A program made the translations under genes and the position numbers. From Enterococcus sp. 9E7_DIV0242 (GTDB taxonomy: Bacteria > Bacillota > Bacilli > Lactobacillales > Enterococcaceae): DNA of 64,000 bases. Of the stretch, positions 54,681-62,385 are shown in pieces. The notes under the pieces were generated by a model, which did not search any database, was not told the DNA's origin, and saw nothing but the letters and a program-made list of their open reading frames with translations. The stretch spans positions 1,984,001 through 2,048,000 of the forward strand of contig NZ_CP147247.1 of assembly GCF_002140975.2 (NCBI RefSeq). Reading direction: 5' to 3'. How positions within the stretch are numbered: position 1 is the first letter of the stretch; the number at the start of each line of letters is the position of its first letter.

Positions 54681-54873
54681 TAGCTCTCACCGCCTTGATA
54701 TCCTCGTCAGTGACGTTAAAAACCCGCTTGAAATTCTCATAATAGTGAAGTGTAGGGACTGGATTTTCAGCCCGTTCAATGCGACTGATATAGTACGTTG
54801 GGACTTGTAACTTTTCAGCCAGATCGGCTTGGGACATTCTCGCTTTTGTTCTGATAATTCCATAAGCATTCAT
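54673..54873 (-). CDS. XRE-type HTH protein
   Basis: 66 residues: IIRTKARMSQADLAEKLQVP, then TYYISRIERAENPVPTLHYY. A single DNA-binding domain in the early operon, so probably a phage control protein. Its start has AAGGGGTGATTGT, and it overlaps the DUF2800 start. Confidence 0.85.
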   Translation of the reverse strand: MNAYGIIRTKARMSQADLAEKLQVPTYYISRIERAENPVPTLHYYENFKRVFNVTDEDIKAVRAIE

Positions 54874-54877
54874 ACAA

Positions 54878-55519
54878 TCACCCCTTTACTAAAACTTCCA
54901 GATCTGTCAGGAATGCAGAAAAGTGTTCCTCTTTTAGCTCACTAATTTTGGTTGCATTAAAACGCCCTAAAGCAGATTTTACCGCTGATAGCTTACCGGC
55001 TTTTTGAGCTTCTTGCATCGCTACTACAATGTCCGATTTCGTTGCATCCGGGTATTTTCCTTGTGTAGCTGATACGTCTTTTTCTACATCTTCCTTTTCA
55101 GTAGGCTCTGCTGGTTCCCCAGTTTTTGATGGTTCTGTGCCTGAGGTCGAGTCCGTAGAGGCTGCCGGATCTCCTGTCTTTTTTTCTGCAGCTGCTTCTT
55201 CTTTCTGCTTCTTAATCCCTGCATCGTATTCTTTTTTAGTGATTGACTGGCTTAGTTCAAAATAAGTTTGCCCTTCTGGGATCTCATCCCCTTTTTTGAA
55301 TACGTGATAACTGTCTGATTCTGGGGTATAGAAATAACTTGTCTTTTTGAAACCTGGATAATCAGGAACAGGATCACTCTTTTTCTCAGGTGCCTGAATT
55401 AGTTCAGGTGTCGGGATCACCGCTATTGATTCACTTTGTGACAAACCATCACTCAAAGCCTGCAGTCCTTTTCTGTATTCCTCCGGTGTTTCTGCTTCAA
55501 TATTGACTGTAATAATCAT
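54878..55519 (-). CDS. Unknown early phage protein with charged linker
   Basis: 213 residues: an N-terminal ACT-like stretch (MIITVNIEAETPEEYRKGLQ), a domain with YPGFKKTSYFYTPESDSYHV, a Glu/Pro/Ser/Thr-rich linker (about 105-150), and a helical C-terminus with ATKSDIVVAMQEAQKAGKLS. Strong AGGAGGAAAAAG. Function unknown. Confidence 0.75.
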   Translation of the reverse strand: MIITVNIEAETPEEYRKGLQALSDGLSQSESIAVIPTPELIQAPEKKSDPVPDYPGFKKTSYFYTPESDSYHVFKKGDEIPEGQTYFELSQSITKKEYDAGIKKQKEEAAAEKKTGDPAASTDSTSGTEPSKTGEPAEPTEKEDVEKDVSATQGKYPDATKSDIVVAMQEAQKAGKLSAVKSALGRFNATKISELKEEHFSAFLTDLEVLVKG

Positions 55520-55564
55520 TCTTTTTCCTCCTGTTTTGTGCTACAATGTAGCTGATTAGAATAT

Positions 55565-55858
55565 TTATTTAATGGCTGGACTCGTTGGCAGACGTGTCTG
55601 GCTCTTGTTTTTTACTCTTAAATCTAAATGCCAGTAACTTGCATCAAAGAAAACGTCAATGACATCTTCAACACAGGTTGCCTGTTTAATTCCTTGCTTG
55701 ACGCGATTCTTTTCTTTCATTGCTTTGTTGGTTCCTTGGATATTCCCAAATCGCTTCAATAGCTTTCTTTTAAACTCAACAAAGGTGTTGCATTCGAATT
55801 CCAGTAATTTAGGATTATTTAGACTTCCAGTTGTAATTGTTAAAGTGTAGTGATTCAT
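55565..55858 (-). CDS. Unknown early phage protein
   Basis: 97 residues, basic, MNHYTLTITTGSLNNPKLLE then FVEFKRKLLKRFGNIQGTNK. Not recognised. The ribosome site is GGAGGGTATTTATAA. Confidence 0.7.
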   Translation of the reverse strand: MNHYTLTITTGSLNNPKLLEFECNTFVEFKRKLLKRFGNIQGTNKAMKEKNRVKQGIKQATCVEDVIDVFFDASYWHLDLRVKNKSQTRLPTSPAIK

Positions 55859-55873
55859 TTATAAATACCCTCC

Positions 55874-56155
55874 TCACATAAATGATTTAATCTCTGGAAA
55901 ATCTTTCTTAAATGCCAACCAATCGTCTTTAGCTCCTGAATGCAATTCATTGTGATTAGTAATGACATCGGATTCGCTGATAGTTTCAAGACCACGCGTG
56001 AAATGTCGGTCGATGTAAATTTTTTCTGGTTCCTCTTCATGCCACCGCAATCTCGTTTTAAACCGATCTCCTATTTTTGAAATAACTTTAACTAGGCATT
56101 GTTCCCCATCTTCTTCTGTAACTTGAAACCCATAAGCTAATAATTTACCTTTCAT
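55874..56155 (-). CDS. Unknown early phage protein
   Basis: 93 residues, beta-rich start (MKGKLLAYGFQVTEEDGEQC) then a KIYIDRHFTRGLETIS segment. No family recognised. Ribosome site CAGGAGAGTG, spaced rather far from the ATG. Confidence 0.68.
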   Translation of the reverse strand: MKGKLLAYGFQVTEEDGEQCLVKVISKIGDRFKTRLRWHEEEPEKIYIDRHFTRGLETISESDVITNHNELHSGAKDDWLAFKKDFPEIKSFM

Positions 56156-56173
56156 TCCAGTTCACTCTCCTGT

Positions 56174-56365
56174 TTAATCATCGTTTATTGTTGTTCCATC
56201 AAAATTCAATACTCTGTTTCCTTCGCTATCATATACGCCTAACCATGTATATAGTTCAAAAAGTGACACTCTATTATTGTGTTCCTCAAAAAACTGAATG
56301 ACCTCTTCGTTCGTCTTTTCGTTTTTGAACTTAATACTTTCTTCAATTACGGTATCAATTGTCAT
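56174..56365 (-). CDS. Unknown early phage protein
   Basis: 63 residues, acidic: MTIDTVIEESIKFKNEKTNE, EHNNRVSLFELYTWLGVYDS. ATG at 56365 is chosen because AAGGAGGAAATAGAA precedes it. Not recognised. Confidence 0.7.
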   Translation of the reverse strand: MTIDTVIEESIKFKNEKTNEEVIQFFEEHNNRVSLFELYTWLGVYDSEGNRVLNFDGTTINDD

Positions 56366-56378
56366 TTCTATTTCCTCC

Positions 56379-56606
56379 TTAAAGTTTCCCCGCCCAGACT
56401 TTATTCTTCTGAGTCTCAAGATATACTGCGATCACTTGGGTAATTTCTCTCCTAGTTAGAACAGCGCTACAATATACATCTGTGGTAAGATCATCAGTCG
56501 ATGCATTCATCACATCAGATACAATCTCAAACGGATTATTTGTAGCTGTCATGGCGTCCATTCTGTCCAATACTGTTAACTGCTGACTCGTTAGCTTTCC
56601 TCTCAT
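56379..56606 (-). CDS. Unknown early phage protein overlapping a membrane gene
   Basis: 75 residues (MRGKLTSQQLTVLDRMDAMT...). GGAAGGAGAAAGAGAA lies before the ATG at 56606. The first 71 bases are shared, in another frame, with the C-terminus of the membrane protein at 56536-56784. Both have good ribosome sites, so both are kept. Confidence 0.6.
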   Translation of the reverse strand: MRGKLTSQQLTVLDRMDAMTATNNPFEIVSDVMNASTDDLTTDVYCSAVLTRREITQVIAVYLETQKNKVWAGKL

Positions 56607-56784
56607 TTCTCTTTCTCCTTCCAAATTGATTTTCTACTGCAAAATCATACGAAAATAACCAGACGATCATTAGCACTATCAAAACAACAAGCGACTCATT
56701 TATCCCTGTCCGTCCAATCACGATTCCCAACCCTAAAGCCATTAGCAGCAAACCCTGCCGCCGTAGTGAATGAATTTTTTGCAT
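56536..56784 (-). CDS. Small membrane protein, early operon
   Basis: 82 residues, two hydrophobic segments (GLLLMALGLGIVIG and SLVVLIVLMIVWLFSY), then a basic Arg/Lys/Asn-rich tail. AGGAGGGGTAAACGT precedes the ATG. Possible superinfection-related membrane protein; not recognised. Confidence 0.6.
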   Translation of the reverse strand: MQKIHSLRRQGLLLMALGLGIVIGRTGINESLVVLIVLMIVWLFSYDFAVENQFGRRKRNERKANESAVNSIGQNGRHDSYK

Positions 56785-56788
56785 ACGT

Positions 56789-57013
56789 TTACCCCTCCTT
56801 TGTAGCAGCTTGTCTTACCCTAAGACTGTTTTCTGCTTTCCAATCCTTAAACTGTCTGTATGAATCTAGATCAATCCATATTTCTTTTCCAGTGACAGCT
56901 TTGTAACCAGCTTTGAATTCAGATTTTTTAAATTCCTTCATTCGACGTTGATACGTAGATTCCGAATAGTTGAACTCTTTTTTGAAATCTGCTTTTCTGA
57001 GTTCGTTTGGCAT
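56789..57013 (-). CDS. Excisionase-like/early DNA-binding protein
   Basis: 74 residues, basic, MPNELRKADFKKEFNYSEST then YQRRMKEFKKSEFKAGYKAV, looking like a winged-helix DNA-binding protein. It lies next to Cro in the early operon, where excisionase or antirepressor genes occur. The ribosome site is AGGAGGGAATAAA. Confidence 0.65.
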   Translation of the reverse strand: MPNELRKADFKKEFNYSESTYQRRMKEFKKSEFKAGYKAVTGKEIWIDLDSYRQFKDWKAENSLRVRQAATKEG

Positions 57014-57074
57014 TTTATTCCCTCCTATATTTGATAATTAGCTTCTTTCTCTGTGACATTAAAAATCGATTAAC

Positions 57075-57090
57075 GAGAACAAGAGTTCTC
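57075..57090. repeat. Palindrome between cro and the next early gene
   Basis: GAGAAC-AAGA-GTTCTC, perfect 6-bp arms, in a 127-base gap. It could be a repressor site or a weak terminator after cro. Nothing else is seen in the gap 57014-57140. Confidence 0.4.
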
Positions 57091-57140
57091 TAACTGGTAA
57101 AATGAAACACTTTGAAGTATCATAGAAATGTAATTGACAG

Positions 57141-57344
57141 TTACTTATTTTGTATATTTGATTGCTCTAAAATTTTTTCAGAAGTAGTTCCAAGGTATCT
57201 TGCGACTTTATCTAAAGAATCAGCTCTTGGGATAGAAACGTTCCATTTAGAAATTGTAGAACTTGACAATTCTAAATCAGTTTCAATTTTGTTTATTGAT
57301 ACTTTTCTAAGTGTTGCCAAGTTTTTTACCACATCGTAAATCAT
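57141..57344 (-). CDS. Cro-like XRE repressor
   Basis: 67 residues: HTH of IETDLELSSSTISKWNVSIP and ADSLDKVARYLGTTSEKILE, close in type to the CI N-terminus. It is divergent from cI across an operator region and transcribed with the early genes. The ribosome site is AGAGGTGAGAAA. Confidence 0.88.
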   Translation of the reverse strand: MIYDVVKNLATLRKVSINKIETDLELSSSTISKWNVSIPRADSLDKVARYLGTTSEKILEQSNIQNK

Positions 57345-57358
57345 TTTCTCACCTCTTT

Positions 57359-57561
57359 CGGAATATTTTCTCTTTTTACTATTGCATTACTTCGGAAAAT
57401 ATTCTATACTGATTTCATAGGAAATAAACACCACTATATCAGCATTGGCGTGCATTTATATTGAGTGTTTAGTAATATATTACCGTGATGTTATCTCCTA
57501 CATCGATAATATATCACGGAATATTTTCCATGTCAACGTTTTTGAAAAAGAAAATTTTCCG
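57359..57561. promoter_or_regulatory. CI/Cro switch with four operator-like sites
   Basis: Similar 12-13-mers occur four times: CGGAATATTTTC (57359-57370), CGGAAAATATTC (57393-57404), CGGAATATTTTCC (57517-57529) and GAAAATTTTCCG (57550-57561). All are near-palindromes of type GGAAnATnTTCC. On the minus strand TATAGA near 57410-57405 gives a -10 for cro next to the second site. The last two lie before cI. Confidence 0.7.
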
Positions 57562-57571
57562 AGGTGAAAAA

Positions 57572-57958
57572 ATGACTGTATTACAAAGAATCAAAGAACT
57601 CGCTTTTGAAAAAGGAATTAGCCTTGCAGAGATTGAAAGATCCGCAGGCTTATCTAGTGGTTCAATTACAAAATGGGATAAGAGCTCACCGTCGACTGAT
57701 AAATTATTGAAAGTTGCTACATACCTTCATGTGTCTATGGATTACTTAACAGGAAATAGCGAAAATGTACCAACTGAAACTACCCCAGAATGGGCATCAG
57801 AAGAGGATATTCTCGAGTTGGATAAAATGCTTGATTCAAATGTAAATATGAGTTACGGAGGCGAAAATCTTACAGAAGACGAAAAACAAAGAGTGAAAGA
57901 TATATTAACTGGCGTTTTTTGGGAAAAGCTCGAAAAGAAAAAGAAACTTGAAAACTGA
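57572..57958 (+). CDS. CI-like phage repressor (XRE)
   Basis: 128 residues. HTH: ISLAEIERSAGLSSGSITKW and STDKLLKVATYLHVSMDYLT. The C-terminus is short, acidic then basic, without an autoproteolytic LexA/CI peptidase domain. Inactivation therefore most likely uses the metallopeptidase encoded next. ATG at 57572 has GAGGTGAAAAA before it. Confidence 0.9.
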   Translation: MTVLQRIKELAFEKGISLAEIERSAGLSSGSITKWDKSSPSTDKLLKVATYLHVSMDYLTGNSENVPTETTPEWASEEDILELDKMLDSNVNMSYGGENLTEDEKQRVKDILTGVFWEKLEKKKKLEN

Positions 57959-57969
57959 AGGTGAAGCTA

Positions 57970-58446
57970 TTGGAAATAGTCGATCTTATTAGATCATTAA
58001 AAAAGAAATTTGGCACCACTGATCCGTTCGTACTTTGCGAATACTTAAATATTGAAGTTAAATATGTTGATTTCTTGGATAACCCAAGAGGGAGATACGA
58101 TACCATACTCGGGGATAAAATTATTTTTTTAAGTAACAAAATAAAAGATTCAAATGATCGTTTTTTCATATGCGGCCATGAACTAGGGCACGGGATTTTA
58201 CATTCTGATATTGCCAGTTACTATTCCCTTAACAGCCATTCAAAAAGTAAAACTGAACGAGAAGCAAACCAATTTTCTTCATTGTTGATCAAAGAACTAT
58301 ATTTTGAAGACCATGACCAGTACCCTTCAACAGTTAATGAATTGAGTAGTCTATATGGTTTACCAGAAGAATACTTTTACTTTTTGAAAACAGAAAAAGC
58401 CGAACAGTGCAGCAACACTGATCAGCTTAATGCCCCACTATTTTGA
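57970..58446 (+). CDS. ImmA/IrrE metallopeptidase
   Basis: 158 residues from TTG at 57970 (AAGGTGA six bases before); GTG at 57961 is an alternative. The zinc motif HELGHGILH with downstream KTEREANQFSSLLI (E ligand) is typical. ImmA-type proteins cleave the CI-like repressor after a damage or quorum signal and so induce the prophage. It follows cI by only a few bases. Confidence 0.9.
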   Translation: MEIVDLIRSLKKKFGTTDPFVLCEYLNIEVKYVDFLDNPRGRYDTILGDKIIFLSNKIKDSNDRFFICGHELGHGILHSDIASYYSLNSHSKSKTEREANQFSSLLIKELYFEDHDQYPSTVNELSSLYGLPEEYFYFLKTEKAEQCSNTDQLNAPLF

Positions 58447-58486
58447 GACCTGATGTAAAAATATTATATCATAAGAAGGGGTTAAT

Positions 58487-59305
58487 ATGAAAAAGTTATT
58501 ATTGTTTTTATCGGTGCCTTTATTTTTTGGAACAGGTTGTCAAAATAATAAAGAAGCTGATCATCAAGAAGAAAATACAAGTTCATCCTCAATCACTACT
58601 ACTATCAAACAAACCAATATCGATGTAAGTGTTCCTGACTATAGAAATGGCGGAAGTTTTGAAACAGATTCTAAAGGTGATTTCAAGTTTTCGGGCTCTA
58701 CAGATCCAAATACAATAATTTATGTCTTCGTTCAGGATCAAAATTCTGATAATAGTACAAATAGTTGGATAAAATCTGGCGAAAAAGGGGAATTTGAATA
58801 CGAGTTTACAGGATTATCTTATGGCGATTCTGTAAAAATTTCATTAATTACTGATGTTAATATTGATAAAGAAGGGAATGCTACTGTTAAGCCAAATCCT
58901 AAAATCAGCTATGAGCTCATAGCATTCAGAAAAGAAGAGAAAACAGCTGATTCAAGTCAATCGTCTAAAAACAATGATCGAACCAACTATTTTGAACTAG
59001 ATAAAATTGTAAATGATATTCAACCAGGATCTCAGACAATGAGCTATGAAGATTTCGAAGGGCTAGTTATCCAAAAAGCAACGTTAGAAGGACTAATAGC
59101 TAAATTCGGACTTCCTTCTCACGTAATTGGAGCCGATGAAGGAGACACAACTATGCAAGTTTGTTTCCCAACAACTGAGAATGACTATAGTGCTGATTTA
59201 ACATTTGAGCACCAATCGGGTAATGGATTTGGTTCTTGGATATTGTCTAAAAAGGATGCCGTTGCGACAGACGGTATTGGTTTTGATAAGTACATTGCAG
59301 AATAA
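58487..59305 (+). CDS. Lipoprotein in the lysogeny module
   Basis: 272 residues. Signal peptide MKKLLLFLSVPLFFGTGC with cysteine 18 as lipid site. A Ser/Thr linker is followed by an Ig-like strand pattern (FSGSTDPNTIIYVFVQDQNS) and a C-terminal SmpA/DUF3862-like half (TLEGLIAKFGLPSHVIGADE). It is transcribed with or just after immA, so it is made in the lysogen and exposed outside the membrane. Lipoproteins at this place in streptococcal phages (Ltp of TP-J34) block superinfection; a similar role is a hypothesis. Confidence 0.85.
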   Translation: MKKLLLFLSVPLFFGTGCQNNKEADHQEENTSSSSITTTIKQTNIDVSVPDYRNGGSFETDSKGDFKFSGSTDPNTIIYVFVQDQNSDNSTNSWIKSGEKGEFEYEFTGLSYGDSVKISLITDVNIDKEGNATVKPNPKISYELIAFRKEEKTADSSQSSKNNDRTNYFELDKIVNDIQPGSQTMSYEDFEGLVIQKATLEGLIAKFGLPSHVIGADEGDTTMQVCFPTTENDYSADLTFEHQSGNGFGSWILSKKDAVATDGIGFDKYIAE

Positions 59306-59360
59306 AAAACACATCCCCTGCCGGCAAGCTTTGAGGATGTGCTACTGAAAATAAAACCTG

Positions 59361-59390
59361 AATAGGCTTATTTAACTATGCCTATTTTAT
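59361..59390 (+). terminator. Terminator between lipoprotein and integrase genes
   Basis: AATAGGC and GCCTATT form a stem around TTATTTAACTAT, followed by TTAT. A second hairpin (CACATCC/GGATGTG, 59310-59341) lies just before it. Confidence 0.6.
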
Positions 59391-59412
59391 CAGAAAAATA
59401 GGAGTGATACAA

Positions 59413-60531
59413 TTGTGGGTTGAACAAATAAGTGAGAAAAAATTTAAGTATATAGAACGTTATATTGATCCATTAACTGAAAAGAAGAAAAAGGTTTCTG
59501 TTACGCTTACTAGCGGATCAAGACAGGCGTGGAATCAAGCCAATTTAATCCTAAATAAAAAAATACAAGATAAGCTGTTAATCAAAGAAACGCTTCCTGT
59601 TACTTTCGGCGAGCTAAAAGAAAAATGGGACAAAAAATATAAACCTACAGTAAAGGCAAGCTCTTATAAAACTGGCCAAACCTACATTTCTTTAATTTCA
59701 GCCTATATCAGCGATGATGTTTTAGTTAAAAATGTTACGAGTAATCTGATACAGGATATGTTGGATTATTATTATTTTGAAAAGAATCTTTCTTATAACT
59801 ATGTAATTCATTTAAAGACCTTCACCGGTATGATATTCAAGTTTGCGAGTAAACGTTACGGGCTAGATTATAATCCCATTACTGGTGTGTCATTAACCAG
59901 AAAGCCTAAAACGCAAGAGGATATAATACGCGAAAAGGAAGGCTACCTTTCAAAAGAAGAAGTAAGCGAGCTGGCAAAATACCAACTTTTAAATTATAAA
60001 CAGCCAAGATATTCACTCATAACTAAATTCCTCTTTTTAACCGGGATTAGATATGGCGAGTTGATAGCACTTACTGAATCTGATTTCACAGGAGATAAAA
60101 TAATCGTTTCAGGTACATATGATTATGACAACAAAATAAAAACCACTACAAAAAACACTGGATCGTACCGTAGTGTAGACTTGCCCGAAGATGCTAAAAT
60201 TATTCTGCAGCAACTGATTGATGAGAATAATGCAAAGAATGATTCAAGTGATTATATTTTTACAACTAGAAATGGAAAGCCTCTGTCTCTTCAGTCCTAC
60301 AATTTATCCTTGCGTACAAGTGCCAAAGCTCTGTCAATAGATAAAAAGGTTTCTTCACACATGTTGCGACACTCACACATTTCTCTATTGACAGAGCTTG
60401 GAATACCACTAAAGGCTATCATGGATAGGGTTGGGCACGAAGACTCTAAAACAACGCTAAAAATATATACTCACACAACCAAAAACATGCAAAACCATTT
60501 GATTGAACGGCTAGACGAAATTCAGATATAG
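59413..60531 (+). CDS. int: Tyrosine-recombinase integrase
   Basis: 372 residues. The N-terminal arm-binding domain (about 1-60) is followed by a SAM-like core-binding domain and the catalytic domain with R (LTGIRYGELIAL), H-R (SHMLRHSHISLL), H (VGHEDSKTT) and Y (IYTHTTKN). TTG at 59413 with AGGAG eight bases upstream is preferred over GTG at 59404. The gene lies 84 bases from the right core, and arm-type repeats start at its stop codon. Confidence 0.95.
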   Translation: MWVEQISEKKFKYIERYIDPLTEKKKKVSVTLTSGSRQAWNQANLILNKKIQDKLLIKETLPVTFGELKEKWDKKYKPTVKASSYKTGQTYISLISAYISDDVLVKNVTSNLIQDMLDYYYFEKNLSYNYVIHLKTFTGMIFKFASKRYGLDYNPITGVSLTRKPKTQEDIIREKEGYLSKEEVSELAKYQLLNYKQPRYSLITKFLFLTGIRYGELIALTESDFTGDKIIVSGTYDYDNKIKTTTKNTGSYRSVDLPEDAKIILQQLIDENNAKNDSSDYIFTTRNGKPLSLQSYNLSLRTSAKALSIDKKVSSHMLRHSHISLLTELGIPLKAIMDRVGHEDSKTTLKIYTHTTKNMQNHLIERLDEIQI

Positions 60532-60553
60532 TTGCCCCTTTTCTGCCCCTTAT
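60532..60553 (+). repeat. Arm-type integrase sites, right
   Basis: TTGCCCCTTTT (60532-60542) followed by CTGCCCCTTAT (60543-60553), 11-bp period, matching the pair at 20911-20932. They begin one base after the int stop. Confidence 0.75.
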
Positions 60554-60577
60554 CATTTTTTTAAATATAAAAAAAAG

Positions 60578-60613
60578 AAGCTTAACCCTTTAATATCAAA
60601 GGATTAAGCTTTT
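60578..60613. terminator. Bidirectional terminator at the right prophage end
   Basis: AAGCTTAACCCTTT and AAAGGATTAAGCTT (one mismatch) around AATATC, with A-run before and T-run after. It ends int and now also the exporter gene, which lost its former terminator to the left border. Confidence 0.88.
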
Positions 60614-60615
60614 AA

Positions 60616-60638
60616 TTATTCTAATACAAATTGATTGT
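60616..60638. other. Right attachment site (core repeat)
   Basis: The same 23-mer as 20764-20786, with T instead of C at 60631. It forms the last codons and stop of the exporter (NQFVLE-stop); the difference changes CAA to CAG, both Gln. Confidence 0.88.
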
Positions 60639-62385
60639 GGTATAACTCTGAATAGAAACCATGCTGTTTCAGCAGCTCATGATGATTCCCTTCTTCAATC
60701 ACTTCACCGTTTCGTAGAACAACGATTCGATCGGCATTCAAAATAGTTTTCAACCGATGGGCAATCACGAAGCTAGTCCGCCCTCTGATCGCTTCATCCA
60801 TTGCTTTCTGAATTTTCGCTTCTGTCACCGTATCTACATTACTAGTTGCTTCATCCAGAATCAGTAAAGATGGATTGGTCAGAATCGTACGAGCTATACT
60901 GATCAACTGCTTTTGCCCCGTACTAAAGACATTGTTTTCTTCAGTGATCTCTGTCTCATAACCTTTTTCAAGTGCAAGAATGAAATCATGAATATTCGCT
61001 TGTTTTGCCGCCTCAAAAACCTCTGCATCGGTTGCCTCTGGTTTACCAAAGGATATATTTTCTTTAATTGTTCCGGAAAACAGTACAGAATCCTGTAGCA
61101 CAATCCCGACATGGGAGCGCAGACTACTCAACTCAATTTCTCTGATATCTGTTCCATCAAAAGTAACTGAGCCATTATTTACATCATAAAAACGATTCAG
61201 TAAATTCATGATTGTCGTTTTCCCAGAGCCCGTAGGTCCGACGAGTGCAACCATTTCGCCCTTGTTTACATTGATTGATACATCTTTCAGAATCGGTACA
61301 TCGGAATCATAACCGAAATCAACATGATTTAATGAGACGGACTCATGAACACCAGTGATTTGCTTACCATTTTCAGGATCAACTTCATCAGGTTCATCAA
61401 ACATTTCATTGATTCGACGCGCCCCTGTTACAGCGAGCTGAATCATGCTGTAGCCGGAAGAAATCTGCATCAATGGCTGATAATACTGTTGAGAGTATTG
61501 GACAAACATAACGATCAAGCCCAGACCTGCTGCGCGTTCCACATCGCCATTCAGCGCCAACCAACCACCAAAGAAAATCACGATTGCTGTGTTGACTAAT
61601 GACATTCCCTGCATCATTGGAAACAACAGACCAGAATAAACCTGGCCCTTAAACGTTGCTTCTCGAACCTTTTTATTATGCTTAACAAAACCATCAATCG
61701 TTTCTTCCTGTAACCCATAGGTAATGATCACGCGCTGGCCGCTGATTTTTTCATCCATATAGCCATTCAGTTTTCCGACTTCGTCCTGTTGAATATCCAC
61801 ATATTTTCTTGCTTTTTGAATAATTACTACAGCTATCAAAACAGCTACCGGTGTAGATGCTATCGTTGCCCATGCTAGTTCAACGTTTTGTCGGAACATC
61901 ATAATCAATACACCGACAATCAGTGCCACATTCGTTAGCACTTGCAACAGCGCCTGATTCAGACTATTTTGGATATTATCCAAATCACTGGTAAAACGGC
62001 TTAATATCTCGCCATCCTTATGAGAATCAAAGAAACGAATCGTCAGCTTTTCTAATTTATTGAACAAACCGATTCGCATACGATTCGTTGATTTTCCTAC
62101 TACTTGAGTAAAGAGGATACTGTAAACAAAGTTCGCTGCACTAGTCAATACATAGAATATCAATAGCTTTTGAATTACATTGATAAACGCACTCTTATCA
62201 TCGACTCCCTGGCTCAGAGCAAACACATACTTGGTCAGCTCTTCAATGGCTTCTCCAATAAACTGTGGAGCTTTTACCTGTAGATAGGTAGCCGCAATGA
62301 TTGTAATAAAAATAATCAGAAAGGACAGCTTGTACTTCTTCAGATAATGATAGAAGAATTTACTTGCTTTAATCAAATCAGTCAT
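60616..62385 (-). CDS. ABC exporter half-transporter, canonical ATPase subunit
   Basis: 589 residues: six membrane segments, then an ATPase with Walker [10 protein letters not shown], Walker [13 protein letters not shown] (catalytic Glu present) and the degenerate signature STGQKQ in place of SGGQ. Such a pair with the neighbour forms a heterodimeric multidrug exporter (EfrCD/LmrCD/BmrCD type) with one weak ATP site. It overlaps the upstream gene by four bases. Its 3' end is the phage attachment site, but the protein sequence is unchanged. Confidence 0.92.
   Translation of the reverse strand: MTDLIKASKFFYHYLKKYKLSFLIIFITIIAATYLQVKAPQFIGEAIEELTKYVFALSQGVDDKSAFINVIQKLLIFYVLTSAANFVYSILFTQVVGKSTNRMRIGLFNKLEKLTIRFFDSHKDGEILSRFTSDLDNIQNSLNQALLQVLTNVALIVGVLIMMFRQNVELAWATIASTPVAVLIAVVIIQKARKYVDIQQDEVGKLNGYMDEKISGQRVIITYGLQEETIDGFVKHNKKVREATFKGQVYSGLLFPMMQGMSLVNTAIVIFFGGWLALNGDVERAAGLGLIVMFVQYSQQYYQPLMQISSGYSMIQLAVTGARRINEMFDEPDEVDPENGKQITGVHESVSLNHVDFGYDSDVPILKDVSINVNKGEMVALVGPTGSGKTTIMNLLNRFYDVNNGSVTFDGTDIREIELSSLRSHVGIVLQDSVLFSGTIKENISFGKPEATDAEVFEAAKQANIHDFILALEKGYETEITEENNVFSTGQKQLISIARTILTNPSLLILDEATSNVDTVTEAKIQKAMDEAIRGRTSFVIAHRLKTILNADRIVVLRNGEVIEEGNHHELLKQHGFYSELYHNQFVLE

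Larger units (their letters stand above)
20764..60638. mobile_element. Complete-looking siphovirus prophage, about 39.9 kb
   Basis: It is bounded by a 23-bp direct repeat with one mismatch, and the integrase gene lies at the right end. All modules are present with open reading frames: integration, CI/Cro switch, replication, PBSX-type terminase, SPP1-like portal and head genes, long tail with tape measure, holin and amidase. The terminase and portal type suggests headful packaging. Only integrase, ImmA, CI, the lipoprotein and the left SOS operon are on the plus strand. No gene looks broken, so it may be inducible. Confidence 0.95.

Noticed and set aside
54673..54873. XRE gene plus neighbour as a toxin-antitoxin pair
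   Set aside because: The neighbours are a DUF2800 nuclease and a linker-rich phage protein typical of replication operons, with no toxin family seen.
59310..59341. Hairpin CACATCC/GGATGTG as the lipoprotein terminator
   Set aside because: The T-run lies on the wrong strand; the hairpin at 59361-59390 fits better.
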